A stretch of 64,000 nucleotides of DNA from Geosiphon pyriformis (taxonomy: Eukaryota > Glomeromycota > Glomeromycetes > Archaeosporales > Geosiphonaceae): the NCBI GenBank assembly GCA_016748015.1, contig JAAOMT010000577.1:63881-127880 (forward strand), given 5' to 3'. Below, one piece after another: positions 1 through 11,625 of the stretch (position 1 is the stretch's first letter; every line of letters starts with the position of its first letter). Below the pieces are notes generated by a model. The model was not told the DNA's origin. It did not search any database and was given only the letters and a program-made list of their open reading frames with translations. The translations under genes and the position numbers were made by a program.

Positions 1-617
1 TATATGGTCCCAGCTACAATATCCTTTGCTATCTGAAGTTTTTGGGAATTTTCCAGCTGTTTTAGATCGTTTTCAAACCATTTAGAAAGTAATTCTCCAT
101 CACAATACTCCGTAACAAGAGACGAAAAACCAGTATTTTCTGGCCCTTGAAGTTAAAATAAATTCTTTTTACCCAGAAATTTTTTTAATTTTTCAAGCTA
201 AAATATGGTGATGTTTTTAATGGTTACCAAGGAATATGCCAAGGAATTTTAAAACGTTGGGGTGACTCAACTCCGCTTTTATTCGAAGCTGAGAAAAAAG
301 TTGATAATTAAAATTCAGATTCAGTCTCGAAAACTCAAAAAAGTCTTAAAAAAACATTTTACGTTTACCTCTTCGTCCAAAAAATCGAATTTTTTCTCCC
401 CTAGATTTTCAAATTCCATTAAGTTATGAAGAATTACTTTACAGGAATCAGTTTTGGCATCAGCAGTCAGTAAAGAACCAAATGCACCGTCTCCGATACA
501 ATCTAAATCGACAAGTTCTTCAACTTTATAAACTTTGACTACCCCAGCTTCCTTGAGATGGGCGAAGAAATCCCATTCATTAATTATTGGGTCTGGATCC
601 GGGAATTGGTTGGCCAT
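1..617 (-). CDS. protein kinase-like protein, 5' part, runs off the window
   Basis: The N-terminal lobe of a kinase fold is split over three exons: 617-369, 288-228 and 145-1. The ATG at 617 opens a protein whose glycine-rich loop reads IGDGAFG, followed by a beta3 strand. Exon 2 contains SHPNVLKFLGIF, and exon 3 carries the hinge EYCDGELLSKW and the start of helix E (KLQIAKDIVAG). These are standard protein-kinase landmarks. Exon joints keep frame (phase 0, then phase 1). The beta3 segment reads KVILHNL, where an active kinase usually has V-A-x-K, so the ATP-anchoring lysine appears to be His. The catalytic loop lies outside the window, so activity cannot be judged. Kinases joined to Sel1 repeats are common in Glomeromycotina, and the unseen C-terminus could carry such repeats. 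The family call is fairly sure; the pseudokinase reading is an inference. Confidence 0.75.
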
Positions 618-723
618 GGGAAAAAAGTATTCTCGATTACGGTGAAATAGTTTCTTAAAATTGGTTTTATAAAGAAACAATAGACACATGTAATGCAATA
701 AGTTACTCAAAAATGGCAATAAT

Positions 724-1214
724 TTAAAGCTTTTGTTTCACAACGACTTGTGTTACCTGAAATCCTTTTATAATTAAATGGTGATTGGGGAATGAAAGAA
801 ACTCTATATTGATATTATTTATATTAGTATCGCATCTCGTTTCTCGTAAATTGTTTGTAATAGAACCAAAAAGGACAATGAACGCTCTAAAATCTCTCAT
901 TTTATTTGCAACATCTATCAGGCACTTGTCATTTGTTAAAGTTGAGTATGATTCAAAATTGAATTTTTTATATTCCAAACCTGGCGTCTCTACACATATA
1001 AAACCTGAGGATGATACTTCCAACTTGTGAGTGTATCGAATATCAAGGTTTTGAATTGAAAACTCAGGGTGATATAGGGATCTTGACTTGAGATAATTTC
1101 GGGTTGGATGTAAAAATAAGTCTTTTATCGGCAAAAAAACCTTACCTTATTTCCTTTTAAAAGGCCGAAGAGTAAATTAGGCTTTGCGATACCTCTGGAA
1201 AATCCTCTCCCCAT
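724..1214 (-). CDS. hypothetical protein, two exons
   Basis: I do not recognise this protein. Exon 1 (1214-1146) encodes 23 residues from an ATG and ends at a clean GTAAGG donor. An acceptor at 1088-1087 joins it in phase 0 to exon 2 (1086-724), which stays open to a stop, giving about 143 residues. It contains a Gly/Arg-rich start (MGRGFSRG) and a middle part with alternating hydrophobic residues typical of beta strands, such as SSGFICVETPGLEY and DFRAFIVLFGSITNN. I see no signal peptide or membrane segment. It lies just upstream of the kinase-like gene on the same strand, with about 100 bases between them. It could be a remnant of a larger gene. The open frame across a good splice pair is the only support. 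Confidence 0.4.
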
Positions 1215-1483
1215 TTAAGTCACAAAAGGCATGCATCCAAGGATAGCCTGATATAACTATTGCAATGATTCAAAATTTTTTTCAAAGGATCTAATTAAAT
1301 AAGCAGGAGAAATTTAACTTGATAATGATTAACGATGCATATTAATCAGATGGAATATCTACAAAGCATATGATTATTCAAATTAAGGGAATCAAATATT
1401 TGAACTTGAAATATTTATGGGTAAAAAATATTTTTTGTAAAATCGAAGCGCTGAACTAAACATTGCTTAAAATTATTCTTAGA

Positions 1484-2837
1484 ATGAATATTAAATCAAT
1501 ATCAAAGTTCTATTTCTTTGTGTTTTTTATTCACATTATATTTTTTATTTCACTCTTTTTAAATTTCTTCCATCATTGTTTACTAATTAGAAACCACTTA
1601 GGAAATAATGCTCAAAAAAGTTCTCAATTTTTAAGAAATCCGATAAATTCTAACCTTTCAAAATTAATCACACGCAAAATGTTTGAAGAAAAAATTTCAT
1701 CAAATAATGGGAATGAACGAAGAAGTAATTCGCTACCATCGCCGCCAAAGGGTTTAGTCACAGATTTAAATACATTAGATATATTATATCGAATGGCAAG
1801 ACACGCTAATAGGGCATACTGTCTTTCAGAAAACATAATTGGAATGGATATACCAGGAGTCATTGGTATGTAAAAATAAATAAGGAATCGAGCTTCATTT
1901 TTGATTAAACAAGTTCAAACAAAAATTTAAGTATTTGAAATTTTTTTAAGCTCATTTTCACGAATCTAAAAGATTAAAAGAATTTGTTGCATATTTTGGA
2001 CAGAAAAGGCAAATGACAATGGCCAACTGGAGCAAAAGAAAACCTTCTTTGATACCTTACAATTCTGTTGAGGGTGCTTTTGTTGATAAGAAATGGCTTG
2101 ACACTTCAACTAAATTAGCAAGTAAACTTCAGTTGGCAGTGATTCGATTTTTCGTGGATATGCCTGGAGACAAATTAAAGATTTATTTTGTCGGACATGG
2201 AATTGGTGGTGGTAGGTAGAAAATCCATTCCATTTGCAAATTATCAAAAACTTTGAAAGTGTACATAGGATATTGGAGTTATTCATATGATTCGACTCTA
2301 TTACTTTACCAAAGCATATGCTATCCTAACAGGCCTATTAGTTTCAAAATCCTTTGAGTATTATTATGGATACCAAGATGAAAAGCCAAATATAAAATGG
2401 ATTGCTGTAACATTTGGCCAACCGCGTATCGGAAACAGTCAATTTGCGCAACACGTTAATAAAGTTCTTGAAACTTATCGTGTCACACATAAAAATGACC
2501 ATGTTCCACACCAACCCAAGTTTAATCCTACCTCTCATACGCTGATGCATCATGAATTGGAATTTTGGATTGAAAGTTGTGATTGCCAGGTTTATGCGTG
2601 TCCTGGGTTTTGGAATGATGATGTTTTCAAAGCTGGAGAAAGCAAGGTAATCCTGAAGGAATTTATTTTTAGTCGTTAGTTTTTTAAGTCTTTATGATTA
2701 TATTTTCATATTTTTTATTTTTTTTCCTACAGGTATGTAATGGCGTGACAGATGGCGAAGGTGAAACAGCCCATATGGGACCATATTTGGAAACTACCTT
2801 CAGAGATTGCACTCAATTTTCAACATCTTTAAATTAG
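1484..2837 (+). CDS. class-3 lipase-like protein with Gly in place of the nucleophile Ser
   Basis: Four exons (1484-1865, 1951-2211, 2315-2646, 2733-2837) give about 359 residues. ATG 1484 is chosen because a hydrophobic segment at residues 8-28 follows, a probable signal anchor. The alpha/beta-hydrolase core of the class-3 lipase family (PF01764) is clear: the nucleophile elbow at about 209-214, the block TFGQPRIGN, then RVTHKNDHVP with the likely acid Asp276, and MHHELEFW with the likely base His293. The elbow reads G-H-G-I-G instead of G-x-S-x-G, so residue 211 is Gly and ester hydrolysis should be abolished. The paralogue at 38.7-40.2 kb has the same change and the same three intron positions. 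A binding or regulatory pseudoenzyme role, secreted or anchored in the membrane system, is inference. Confidence 0.82.
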
Positions 2838-4179
2838 TCAATTCTCAAAACTAATTTAAACTAATTTTTCTGCTCACAGTTCCGAGAAATAAAATTTTAA
2901 ATGATAAAGATATAAATTAATATGAAAAAGACAGTAAATACCTTAAAAATTTATAAAGACACATTCAAATTTTCAATTATTTGAATTGAAACGCTTGACC
3001 TTAAGGATTTAAAATATTGCAACTATTATAGCCTACTATTTGAATGAACCTGATTAACAATACAGGTTACAGAAATTTGACCCAATTAAATCACTAGAAA
3101 TCTTAAGTCGTACCGGACACTTGAATTTTAGAGAATCCCTTCCGAGACCTTGGATTTGTTCAATTCTGACAAACTTCTAGTTTAAAGAGAGCGGCACTTA
3201 AGATTAATAAAATATTCTTGTAATTAAAGACGTTGCGAAGATAATTCTCTATGTAAACAAGTTTAATACAGTGGTCGGTTAATTCTGTTAATTATAGCCT
3301 CCATCAATCAAAGCCTGGAGAAAATTCCATGATCACACTTTGATAACTAAAGACCTTTTTTCCTTCCAACTTTTTTATGGATGTATCTCTTAAACAAAAG
3401 ATGCTTTCTTCCCAAACTTCTGATTTGATCATCTGAATCTTCCATACTTTTCTGCTGTTAATATTTTTGCTAATAAAGTTATTAAGATCTGGAAAAGCCA
3501 TAAAATAAAAGTAAAGAGCACCTTGGCATTTTTCTTAACAAAAGATAATTGTTGGCTAAACTCTTTGTCCGTGAAAAGAGAAAAAAGTTTTTCATAGAAA
3601 CTTATATTCTGTTGTTAATATTTTCACATTGTGAAAATAATAAAAACATTTCTTAATAACATATATCTTACAATCATTTTGTAAATAGACCTGTAAATAT
3701 GAATTAATGTTTTTCAGGAAATTGACCAGCTAAAATTTGATTATTTTAATAAAAAAATGAAAACCCGAAAAAAAAATGGAAATGATAAACAAAATATGTA
3801 AACTGGCAAATAAAAAAAAGAACCAAGTAAGTAAATGGGACCTTGATATTTTTCTTGTGGTCATACAATACAATTGAATTTCGCATGCTTAATAACATGA
3901 AATCTCAAATAGGCCGTGTAGAGTATATTCCAAGGCTCAAAAAATCTACTATTATCTTTTTTATTCAAAAGATTTGAATTAGCTGAAGAAAGTGTCAGAG
4001 CTTTATATATAGAGTAAAGATTTAACAAGATATCAAAAGCTGAGTCAGATAAATTAAAGTGATGATATGAATAAATTTTTAACTAGTTGTAAATTAAATG
4101 ACATTCTCAAGTTGATTAATATTAAGATATCCAAATATAACTAGATTTATTCTTTTTTTATTTTCTTTCTCCTGTTCAA
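2838..4179. other. intergenic, nothing recognised
   Basis: AT-rich stretch between the lipase-like gene and the acidic protein gene. A 65-codon minus ORF at 3304-3501 has no recognisable motif and I do not support it as a gene. Confidence 0.5.
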
Positions 4180-4976
4180 ATGTTCAAGGGAAAGACGATA
4201 AATGGTAGAAATGTTCCTCAAAATTTTAATGCTTTTGATCAACGAGGAAATATTACCTTTAATAACTTTGAGCCAGAAAAAAGATTAAACAAGGAATCTG
4301 AAGCAGATGTGAGCGAACTAAGCGGGATTTATTTTAGGTAAGGTCTTATAAGAAAGACATATATTTTTAAATGACTTGAAAAATAAATTCATAATTAGTT
4401 TCTCTTTTATGAAATTAATATGGAAATTCAAGTAATAGTTTTGAAATGGCACCGGTAAAAAGCGAGCGACCAACTTCATCTGAGATCTCGCAGAGTTGGG
4501 ATACTCAGTTGTCTGAGCAATTCATGGAGGGATACGATCTGGAATTATTTTCACTTATGCAAAATATCCCAACAGCGCCGGAACTTGAGCTCTTTGACCC
4601 GACCCAGAATATATCATTAGAGACTTTTGATTTTCAACAGGGGGACAGATATTTCGAAGGTGAAAACGGTTCTTCGACAGAAGAGGAAGAAGACATTGTG
4701 CTCGACACAAGCACCGACGCTCTAAAGCGCTTTCAGAAGACTACAGATAATTCTATGCAGGAGCAGGAAATCCCCCTTGGTGCCAGTACACAAAGTCTTG
4801 TAAGCAAGTGGGTCGGGCCTCATTTGGTAAACAGGTAGGAGAGATAAAAAATCTTCTGATTATGGGCATTACTCTACAAATATATTATCAGATTACCGCA
4901 AATAAGGCACAAGTACAAACCGTCCATTTTATCGGATCTGAGCCAGTCTAAAAATCAAACATATACGTGCCAGTGA
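4180..4976 (+). CDS. acidic low-complexity protein, three exons, unknown function
   Basis: ATG 4180 opens exon 1 (4180-4337), which ends at a GTAAGG donor. An acceptor at 4431-4432 leads to exon 2 (4433-4834). A GTAGGA donor and an acceptor at 4890-4891 lead to exon 3 (4892-4976). All junctions hold frame, giving about 214 residues. The middle exon is rich in Glu, Asp, Ser and Thr, with a run STEEEEDIVLD and hydrophobic-acidic stretches such as DLELFSLMQ and ELELFDPTQ. These resemble acidic activation or adaptor segments. The C-terminus turns basic (RHKYKPS). There is no DNA-binding domain, signal peptide or membrane helix, so a transcription-related role is only a suggestion. An ATG at 4446 inside exon 2 would be a shorter alternative start. 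Confidence 0.5.
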
Positions 4977-5696
4977 ATATTTGGATTAGAGGGTAATTTT
5001 TATAAGGAAATATCATCTTTTATCAGTATTTCAGTAAATTTACTTATAGGTAAACTGCGATTACAGACAAGTGTTTTTTGGGTTATATATGCACTCCGCT
5101 TTGGTCAAAAAACGCTGCAAACTATCCTTCCCAATTTTCATTTTCATTTCTAAGCAATTTATTTACGTCTGATGAAAGAATGATTAAATCACAATTTTTT
5201 ACAAATATATTAGTTTTTTTGAATTCTCCCGCAGTTAAGTTGTAGCGTTTGATCAGTTTTATAAAATAAATCTTCTACAAAAGGAATGGTTCAGAATGTG
5301 ATAATTTAGAAGATTTTTCCTGCCTGCGCTATAAATTGAATTTGAGTTACTCATTTGCTTCGGTTCACCTAATTACACAACATATATTACATTCATAAAT
5401 CTTTCAACCTTTTCGCTCCGCATAGGAGATGGAATCGAAGAAAGCCAAAATTTAAAAGCTACGGCAAATAAATTCACAATTTTTGGTGTGAATGCAACTT
5501 TGCATATTATTTAAATTCAATTTAGGCAGATCCTTTAGAATATATACAAAAGTTATTTCGAAGCTCTCCTATCAGGTATTTATTCCCTTTGTGTATAAAT
5601 AACGATAAAACTTTTCTAGGCCTTCGTAAGACCTGTCGGCGAATTTTATTTGGTTAGCCATTTAAAAAGCCAAAGGAATTGGAATCGACCATATAT
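4977..5696. other. intergenic, nothing recognised
   Basis: No reading frame, repeat or motif I can support between the acidic protein gene and the SLR pseudogene. Confidence 0.5.
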
Positions 5697-6442
5697 AGCC
5701 TTATTAAAATTATTTGCTAAATATTTCCTTAAGAACCTTAAGGTTTCATGTTTATCAAGATTCACTCCATAAGCTCTAGCAAAATAGCGGGTCAGATGCT
5801 ATTGACCCATCCCATGTCTATTGTTAGCAGCAAGTCGATACCAATGAACTGCTTTTATTTGATCGACTTTAGTTCCTTTGCCATGACGATAACAAAAACC
5901 AACGCTGTATTGAGCCATTAAATGGATATGTATCGCTTTTTTGAACCATTCAGAGGCTTTCTCCAAGTTTTTTTCAGTACTAATTCCATGTAAATAGCAG
6001 AATCCAAGGTTATATTGGCCAAGCGCAAAATTTAGAGCTGCTGACTCTTTGGCCCAGTGAAATTTTTTCTCTGTGTCAATTTTAGTGCCGATGCAATATC
6101 GATAGCATTTGGCAAGAAAATTTAGAGCATGTGTGTCCCCAATATCAAGAGCTTGATGGTCCCGATTCCAAATTCTTGAAAAAAGCCAAACAAACAGAGA
6201 CTATTTGGATTTCTTAAATCATTGCTGAGTGAATTGAATAAATCAATTGCTAATTTTTGAATTAAATTTAATCGTTCTGTAATTATATTTGGAAGTAATT
6301 TGAAATAAACCTCACAATTAAGAGCCGTGAAAAATATTTTAGAGATGCCATCAAGTAATTGCTGATCAATATTTTTTCCAATATTGTCACCTATGCTCTT
6401 AACTTCTTTCAAAGGATTAAAAGTATAATTCTGTGATGACAT
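5697..6442 (-). pseudogene. Sel1-like-repeat pseudogene
   Basis: Reading from ATG 6442, the first 80 or so residues match the N-terminal region of the SLR proteins at 19.6 kb and 41.8 kb, ending in the landmark FGFFQEFGIGT. The frame then breaks near 6155-6165. About 20 codons of the first repeat are missing, and homology resumes in another frame at DTHALNFLAKCYRYCIGT. Further units follow (GQYNLGFCYLHG, AQYSVGFCYRHGKGT) until an in-frame TAG at 5799-5801. Recognisable sequence continues past it (GVNLDKHETLRF, a degenerate last unit). A deletion with frameshift plus a premature stop argues for a dead copy. An assembly error could explain one lesion but hardly both. Confidence 0.75.
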
Positions 6443-6481
6443 TTTTGAACATAATTTATCCAGTTCACCGTTTTTAGACAA

Positions 6482-9126
6482 TCTAATTTAACGTTGTGGT
6501 TTGCAGTTCGATGGTTCCAAAAATTTCCACGGCGAGAAATAATGATCAAGTGGGAAAGAATTAGTGAAAAGCTGTGAAATGTTGTACGTGAAATGAAAAT
6601 TGTTTAATTAGCTTTTTATAATGAATTTAGCTGTGCTGCTGTGATATTTCCATTTTAACCATCGGATTCCTACAAACCAATAATATTACTACTTATTTGA
6701 GATACAAGTTGAAAAAATTTACAATTCAAAAGCTGCAAATTTGAGTCATTTTTATTCCCATATTAAAGGAAGTGGATAATTTAGCAAATTTAATTAATAA
6801 ACACCTATTTCAAAGCCTCCCTTTCTCTTGCAAGAATAACTGAATTTTATCATGGCTAAAGGCATTTTTCATATTTTTGATTGCAAATTATGGATCTGTT
6901 ATTCAATATATTACTAAAAAAAAAATAATAAACTTCTAATGCCTATAAATAACCGTAATTTCATCATAATTTTCGTTACGCTATCAAACCATATTTTGGC
7001 ATAAATTACCAATTCAACTAAACATCTTTCATGAACAAATCTGGTTTTTCCCCATTGAAAATATTTAAATGCAAAAAATGGGTTTAATCTTATAGCTTAA
7101 ACAGACAAAAAAATTTTGACACTTATCAAATCATTTATCATAAAATAAGCATACAGAAAAATTCTAAATTTACAATATATTTTCCAGCTTGTTATTAAAT
7201 TGGTTTATATTTGTTTTGATGTCTGAATATGGTTAAATAGAATTTTTTTTTGTATATTTTGTTTAATATTGGGTATCTAATTTTTTTAAAATAATTTATT
7301 GATTTAGGTGATTATTTATTTAAATGTATATTGTTTTGAAGTTTGAAATATATATCTTTAAGGTTTTTGAAAATTTGTAATATAAATTCATAACAAATAT
7401 AATTAATAATTAAAATTTCTCCAATTACTGTATTTTTTTGATAATTAATATAATGTTTAATTTTTTTTTAAATAAAACATTAAAAATAACTTGGAAACAA
7501 AGCAAAATTTATTTCTATAAACTTATAATAAAATATGATATTGAGCTAATTAATAAACTAATCTAAATATTTTAAGATTCATGTGGTTTTTAAAAAATAA
7601 AGCTTTAAATAATAACAAAATTAATAATACAATAGGTAATGTTTAAAAGAATTAATATAATTTTCATTTTTTCCCCTCACGAATTTGAGAATACTTTTTT
7701 TGAATATTAAATTATTGTAAACAGAACAGTTTTTTTTAAAAAAAAAAGTGGTATCTTAATGAATCGTCTCAGACATTAATTTTCAAAACACAAATTTAGC
7801 CCACTATGATAGGAAAAACAAAGGTTTCAAATTAATTTTTTGAATTTTCTTTTAAAAAAAAATACACCCAAATTGATTGATATGTTTAATTATTGAAACA
7901 TGACAGATCTAAGTTTTTAACAGCATTATAAAATTCTAATAATTATTTTCTTAATAAGTAGAATGAGAACATTTAAAATGCTCACATTTAGTTAGAGCAC
8001 TATTTGAATTTAAGACCTTCAAAATTAAAATCCCTTCATATTTCTTATAATTTCGGCTCCAATGCTTTAAAATGGTTCTTCTACACTTGAATGTTCTTAA
8101 ATATAATTCAGAAATATAATTCTTTTGGAATAATATATGAAAGCTTTAGCCCCATTATTTTCAAATCTCATCAACCATAAACCCAAATAATTTTTTTCTG
8201 GAAGCTGTAAAAAGTATTTTATTTAACCTAGATTGATATTAGTAAGATCATTTAATAACTCCCTAAATCATCAATTCTTTTGTAAGATCAGGCCAACACA
8301 TAGCCCATGACATTGAAAAATCATTTCATGTTTAAAAAATAATTCTCTTTAAGAAATTAAGAATCTTGAGTTTCTTGTTGAAAAGTTCGAAAGTCGTCTT
8401 TCTAAATAATCCAATAAGTGGTGCAGAACTTGGATCTAATCATTAGAAAATGAGTCATACTCTTCAATGCTCACGCTACCATTGTCAAGCTTGCTAGATG
8501 GTTGCTGCAGGATACTACTACATGTATTTGAATAGATGGCATTAAAATTTTAAAATCGATAAATACCACGTAGGCATAGAAATTAGACAAATTTTGATGA
8601 CTTTGATACCAAAAAACATGGCATTAAGATGTAAGGGCAAACGCGTATGATCCAGAAATTTCTATTAAGAATCTAACATTTTTAATTTGAGAAGATTAGA
8701 ACAAGGCATATGTTCCACTACTCTGGAGCCATAATCTGGGAACTCTTCAAACTTTCTAACCAGCTTTCAAAAGTTTTTGGTCTTAAGTGATCTTATTATT
8801 ATCTCGAAGCTTTAGAATTCGTTCATCATAAAATCAAAATAAAAATCCCATGGGAAACCTTAAAGTCAAGAATTATGTAAATACGGGGTATTTTCGAAAT
8901 GTACAAATAGTATGATTCGTTTTTTGAAAAAAAGTAAGTTAGTGTTTCTGTTTTTTTTTAAAAAAAAAACAGTTTAAAATCAATAAAACTACAGAGGGGT
9001 TAAAAAAATGTGTTTTTTGACATATTATCACGTTCATTTTTAAGTCTAAAATTTTCCCTCAAATCTGTTTTTTTCAAACTTTCAAGTCTCCCTTTTCCAC
9101 AAATTATATCTCAATTTTTTTCAAAG
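6482..9126. other. AT-rich intergenic stretch
   Basis: Very AT-rich, with many homopolymer A and T runs. On the minus strand around 8330-8560 some coding-like codons (for example DNGSVSIEEYDSFSND) are broken by stops and match nothing I know. No supported gene. Confidence 0.5.
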
Positions 9127-10143
9127 ATGTCTGAGACACAAATCAAAGTTGCTTTGTTCGAAAAAAAATTCAGCACTGACAACGTAACTCCACCAAACTC
9201 AACCTACGGCACAATTGCTCGTGATAAAAGACCCATTAAATCTCTTACTGGACCACAATTCTGGCCGAACTCTCATCCTGCATCACCAAATTCCTCTGAA
9301 GAAAGTCAAGAATCTTTTTTGTTAAAGTCAAATGGATTCCACTCGTCAAAAAAACCTTTACGAAAGTTCCTTCAAAAGATTTGGACCAAAGTAAAACCGA
9401 ATGATTCATTACGAGGGAAAATTCGGGGTTCATCGGCTGATAGTCAAAGTCAACATTACAGCTCAGATGACGAAGCTCAATTCTCCAGTGATGATGCTCA
9501 AAAAGAACATTCGAAGCCAGTTCAGGTAAAATCAAAAGGTCAAAGCTCAAGCAATCATATGCGTGAGAAAAAAAAAAGAACATTGAAGATTCTTTGTTGC
9601 CCGAACAATATCATTGCTGTTCAAAAATCCTTAGTTCTTTCAATGGACGATGCTTTTGGAGTGGTATTTCCAAGTGGTAATCCAAGAAATAATATTGCGA
9701 TTTCAAGATCACACACAATTAGCTATCCCCCGCGTAACAACATCAATCCTCTATGGACTCCAGATGAAAGAATTTCTCGACCTGTAAAAACTGTCCATTT
9801 TATTGTTCATATATATTGGAACTGGCCAAAGCAAATCAGCATTTCTATCCCAAGAGACACTCCTTTCTCTAGCTTTAAAATGAGAATAGCTGGGGAATTG
9901 AATCAACAAATCCCACGTGATTTTAAAGTATTATATCATACCAAACGATATAATGATGATGATGTAATGAAAGCTGGCGATGAACGTGATGAAGTTTTTT
10001 TAAAATATTTGGTACGGCGTCAAAAAATTCGTGTCATTGATCATGATGCGCTATGGAGTATTGGAATGTTGATGTGGCGCGAAAATGTTGAGGTTACCCT
10101 TTTTTCTGAATTATTGCTACATAAAAATTCATTTCAATTGTAG
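9127..10143 (+). CDS. uncharacterised protein with possible ubiquitin-like C-terminal domain
   Basis: A single-exon gene of 338 residues. ATG 9127 is used because the in-frame codons upstream contain no ATG. Residues 1-180 are Ser/Lys/Pro-rich and probably disordered, with acidic-serine clusters (YSSDDEAQFSSDDAQ) resembling casein-kinase-2 sites, then a basic patch (REKKKRTLK). From about residue 225 the sequence becomes ordered: VHFIVHIYW, then KQISISIPRDTPFSSFKMRI, then DFKVLYHTKRYND. The strand, strand, helix, strand order resembles a beta-grasp (ubiquitin-like or PB1-like) fold, but no diagnostic residues confirm it. A closing segment is rich in Trp and acidic residues (DHDALWSIGMLMW). 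I do not know its function. The clean 338-codon frame in AT-rich DNA makes it a convincing gene. Confidence 0.65.
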   Translation: MSETQIKVALFEKKFSTDNVTPPNSTYGTIARDKRPIKSLTGPQFWPNSHPASPNSSEESQESFLLKSNGFHSSKKPLRKFLQKIWTKVKPNDSLRGKIRGSSADSQSQHYSSDDEAQFSSDDAQKEHSKPVQVKSKGQSSSNHMREKKKRTLKILCCPNNIIAVQKSLVLSMDDAFGVVFPSGNPRNNIAISRSHTISYPPRNNINPLWTPDERISRPVKTVHFIVHIYWNWPKQISISIPRDTPFSSFKMRIAGELNQQIPRDFKVLYHTKRYNDDDVMKAGDERDEVFLKYLVRRQKIRVIDHDALWSIGMLMWRENVEVTLFSELLLHKNSFQL

Positions 10144-10992
10144 GATTGAAAAAATATCAAATCGTTTTTAATTATATATTTTATGTTATTAAAACATGTA
10201 AAATTGAAAATGGTTTAGAAAATATAAATGATCAAATTATATAATGTAGAAGGTTAAATAATAGGTCTAAATTTTTAGGATTGGCTTCCAAAGAGACATC
10301 TTTTTGTATATGCACACAAAATTAGTAAAATAGAGGTAAAAACCTTGGCCTTTCCTTATATGTATTTACACTTTTTAGAAATGGTGCATAATCAAGAAAA
10401 AAAAAGAGTCTATGGTTATTTTATATATATTTTTATTTTTCGACAAAATATAATACAAATTTTTACATGGTTTTCCCGTTTTTAGATTTAAAGCTCTATT
10501 ACATATATGACTCATAATTGTATGATTTTTTTCATGAGCAAAATTCTTTTAATTACTAATAAGAAAGCTTTATAAATCTTGTCAAAAAAAATTTGGAGTA
10601 TTAAAGATTGTTTCAATAATCAATAATTCAGAAATTTCGACATGCTTATTGTTTTTCTGATTAATAATTTTTATCAATCAAGCTATCATTTTTCTTAAAA
10701 TCCGTCTCAGTTACACAATTTGAAAACCCTTTATTTGGGTGCAATCGCCGTCTTTCTGGATTGATTATAGCTGTAAAGTGTAACATACTCCTATGCTTTA
10801 CAAAGTTCGCCAGCATTATTATTTGACAAATAAATTAGGTAGTATGAAATAAATTGACCAATGAATGAAAACCAATTTTTGCCCTACCTGTCACTACTCT
10901 TTCTTTTTCCAACTCCCAAATAAATAATAGAAAGGCTCAAATATATTATAGATCCTCTTTGTTGTTTTCTTCAATAATAAATCTAATTTATT
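10144..10992. other. intergenic, includes upstream region of next SLR gene
   Basis: No coding signal. Near its end is the AT-rich segment AATATATTATAGATCC, about 50 bases before the SLR start, which could serve as a core promoter. This is weak. Confidence 0.4.
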
Positions 10993-11625
10993 ATGTCATT
11001 TCTTCGAAGCTTATACATCGATTTCAATTCTATACTGGATCCTGGTGGTGAGGATGAAAATCTAATTGAATGTATCTCAACATGGTGTTATGACAACAAG
11101 TATAAACACGACCAGCTTTTTAAAGAACTCTATGAAACCACCCGAAAAAAATTGGAATTTTCTTGCATGCTCGCATTCTGTTATCATCATGGTATTGGGA
11201 CAGCGCAAGATCAGCAAGCTGCTTTTAAATGGTATTCGAAAGCAGCTGAAATTGGGGATTCATTTGGTCAAAATCAATTGGGTTGGTGCTTTCATACCCC
11301 GTTGGGTACTCAAATAGATTGCAATAAGGCATTTTATTGGTACGAGAAAGCTGCAGAGTCAGGAAATCCTAGTGGTCAGGCGAATCTAGGGTTTTGTTAT
11401 CGAAATGCTGTTGGGACAAAAGTCGACTTGAAAAAGGCTTTTTATTGGTATAGCATGTCGGCCAAGGCTGGAGATTGTTTGGGACAATGTAATTTTGCCC
11501 GTTGCTACTTATCAGGCTGGGGGACAGAATCAGATATACATTTAGCAATAAATTGGTACAAAAAGGCTCAAAAAAACCGATCCGAATTCGCACCTTTAAC
11601 TCTTAAGTGGTTGTTTCGAATATAA
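10993..11625 (+). CDS. Sel1-like-repeat protein, single exon
   Basis: 210 residues from ATG 10993. The N-terminal helical region (residues 1-60) contains LDPGGEDENLIECISTW and leads into CYHHGIGT. Four Sel1 units follow at 36-residue spacing, with the family signature A-F-x-W-Y-x-K-A-A-E-x-G (KWYSKAAEIGD, YWYEKAAESGN, YWYSMSAKAGD). The last unit carries DIHLAINWYKKA. Sel1 units are paired alpha helices that stack into a superhelical protein-binding scaffold, so a scaffold role is the family expectation; the partner is unknown. No signal peptide or membrane segment is visible, so it is probably cytosolic. It is one of the shortest members here and closely resembles the gene at 46.4 kb in its N-terminal region. 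Confidence 0.85.
   Translation: MSFLRSLYIDFNSILDPGGEDENLIECISTWCYDNKYKHDQLFKELYETTRKKLEFSCMLAFCYHHGIGTAQDQQAAFKWYSKAAEIGDSFGQNQLGWCFHTPLGTQIDCNKAFYWYEKAAESGNPSGQANLGFCYRNAVGTKVDLKKAFYWYSMSAKAGDCLGQCNFARCYLSGWGTESDIHLAINWYKKAQKNRSEFAPLTLKWLFRI

Noticed and set aside
1135-1145. Minus frame starting at 1134 as the 5' end of the small gene
   Set aside because: The splice pair 1146/1086 gives a proper ATG exon with in-frame junctions, so the sequence between is better read as intron.
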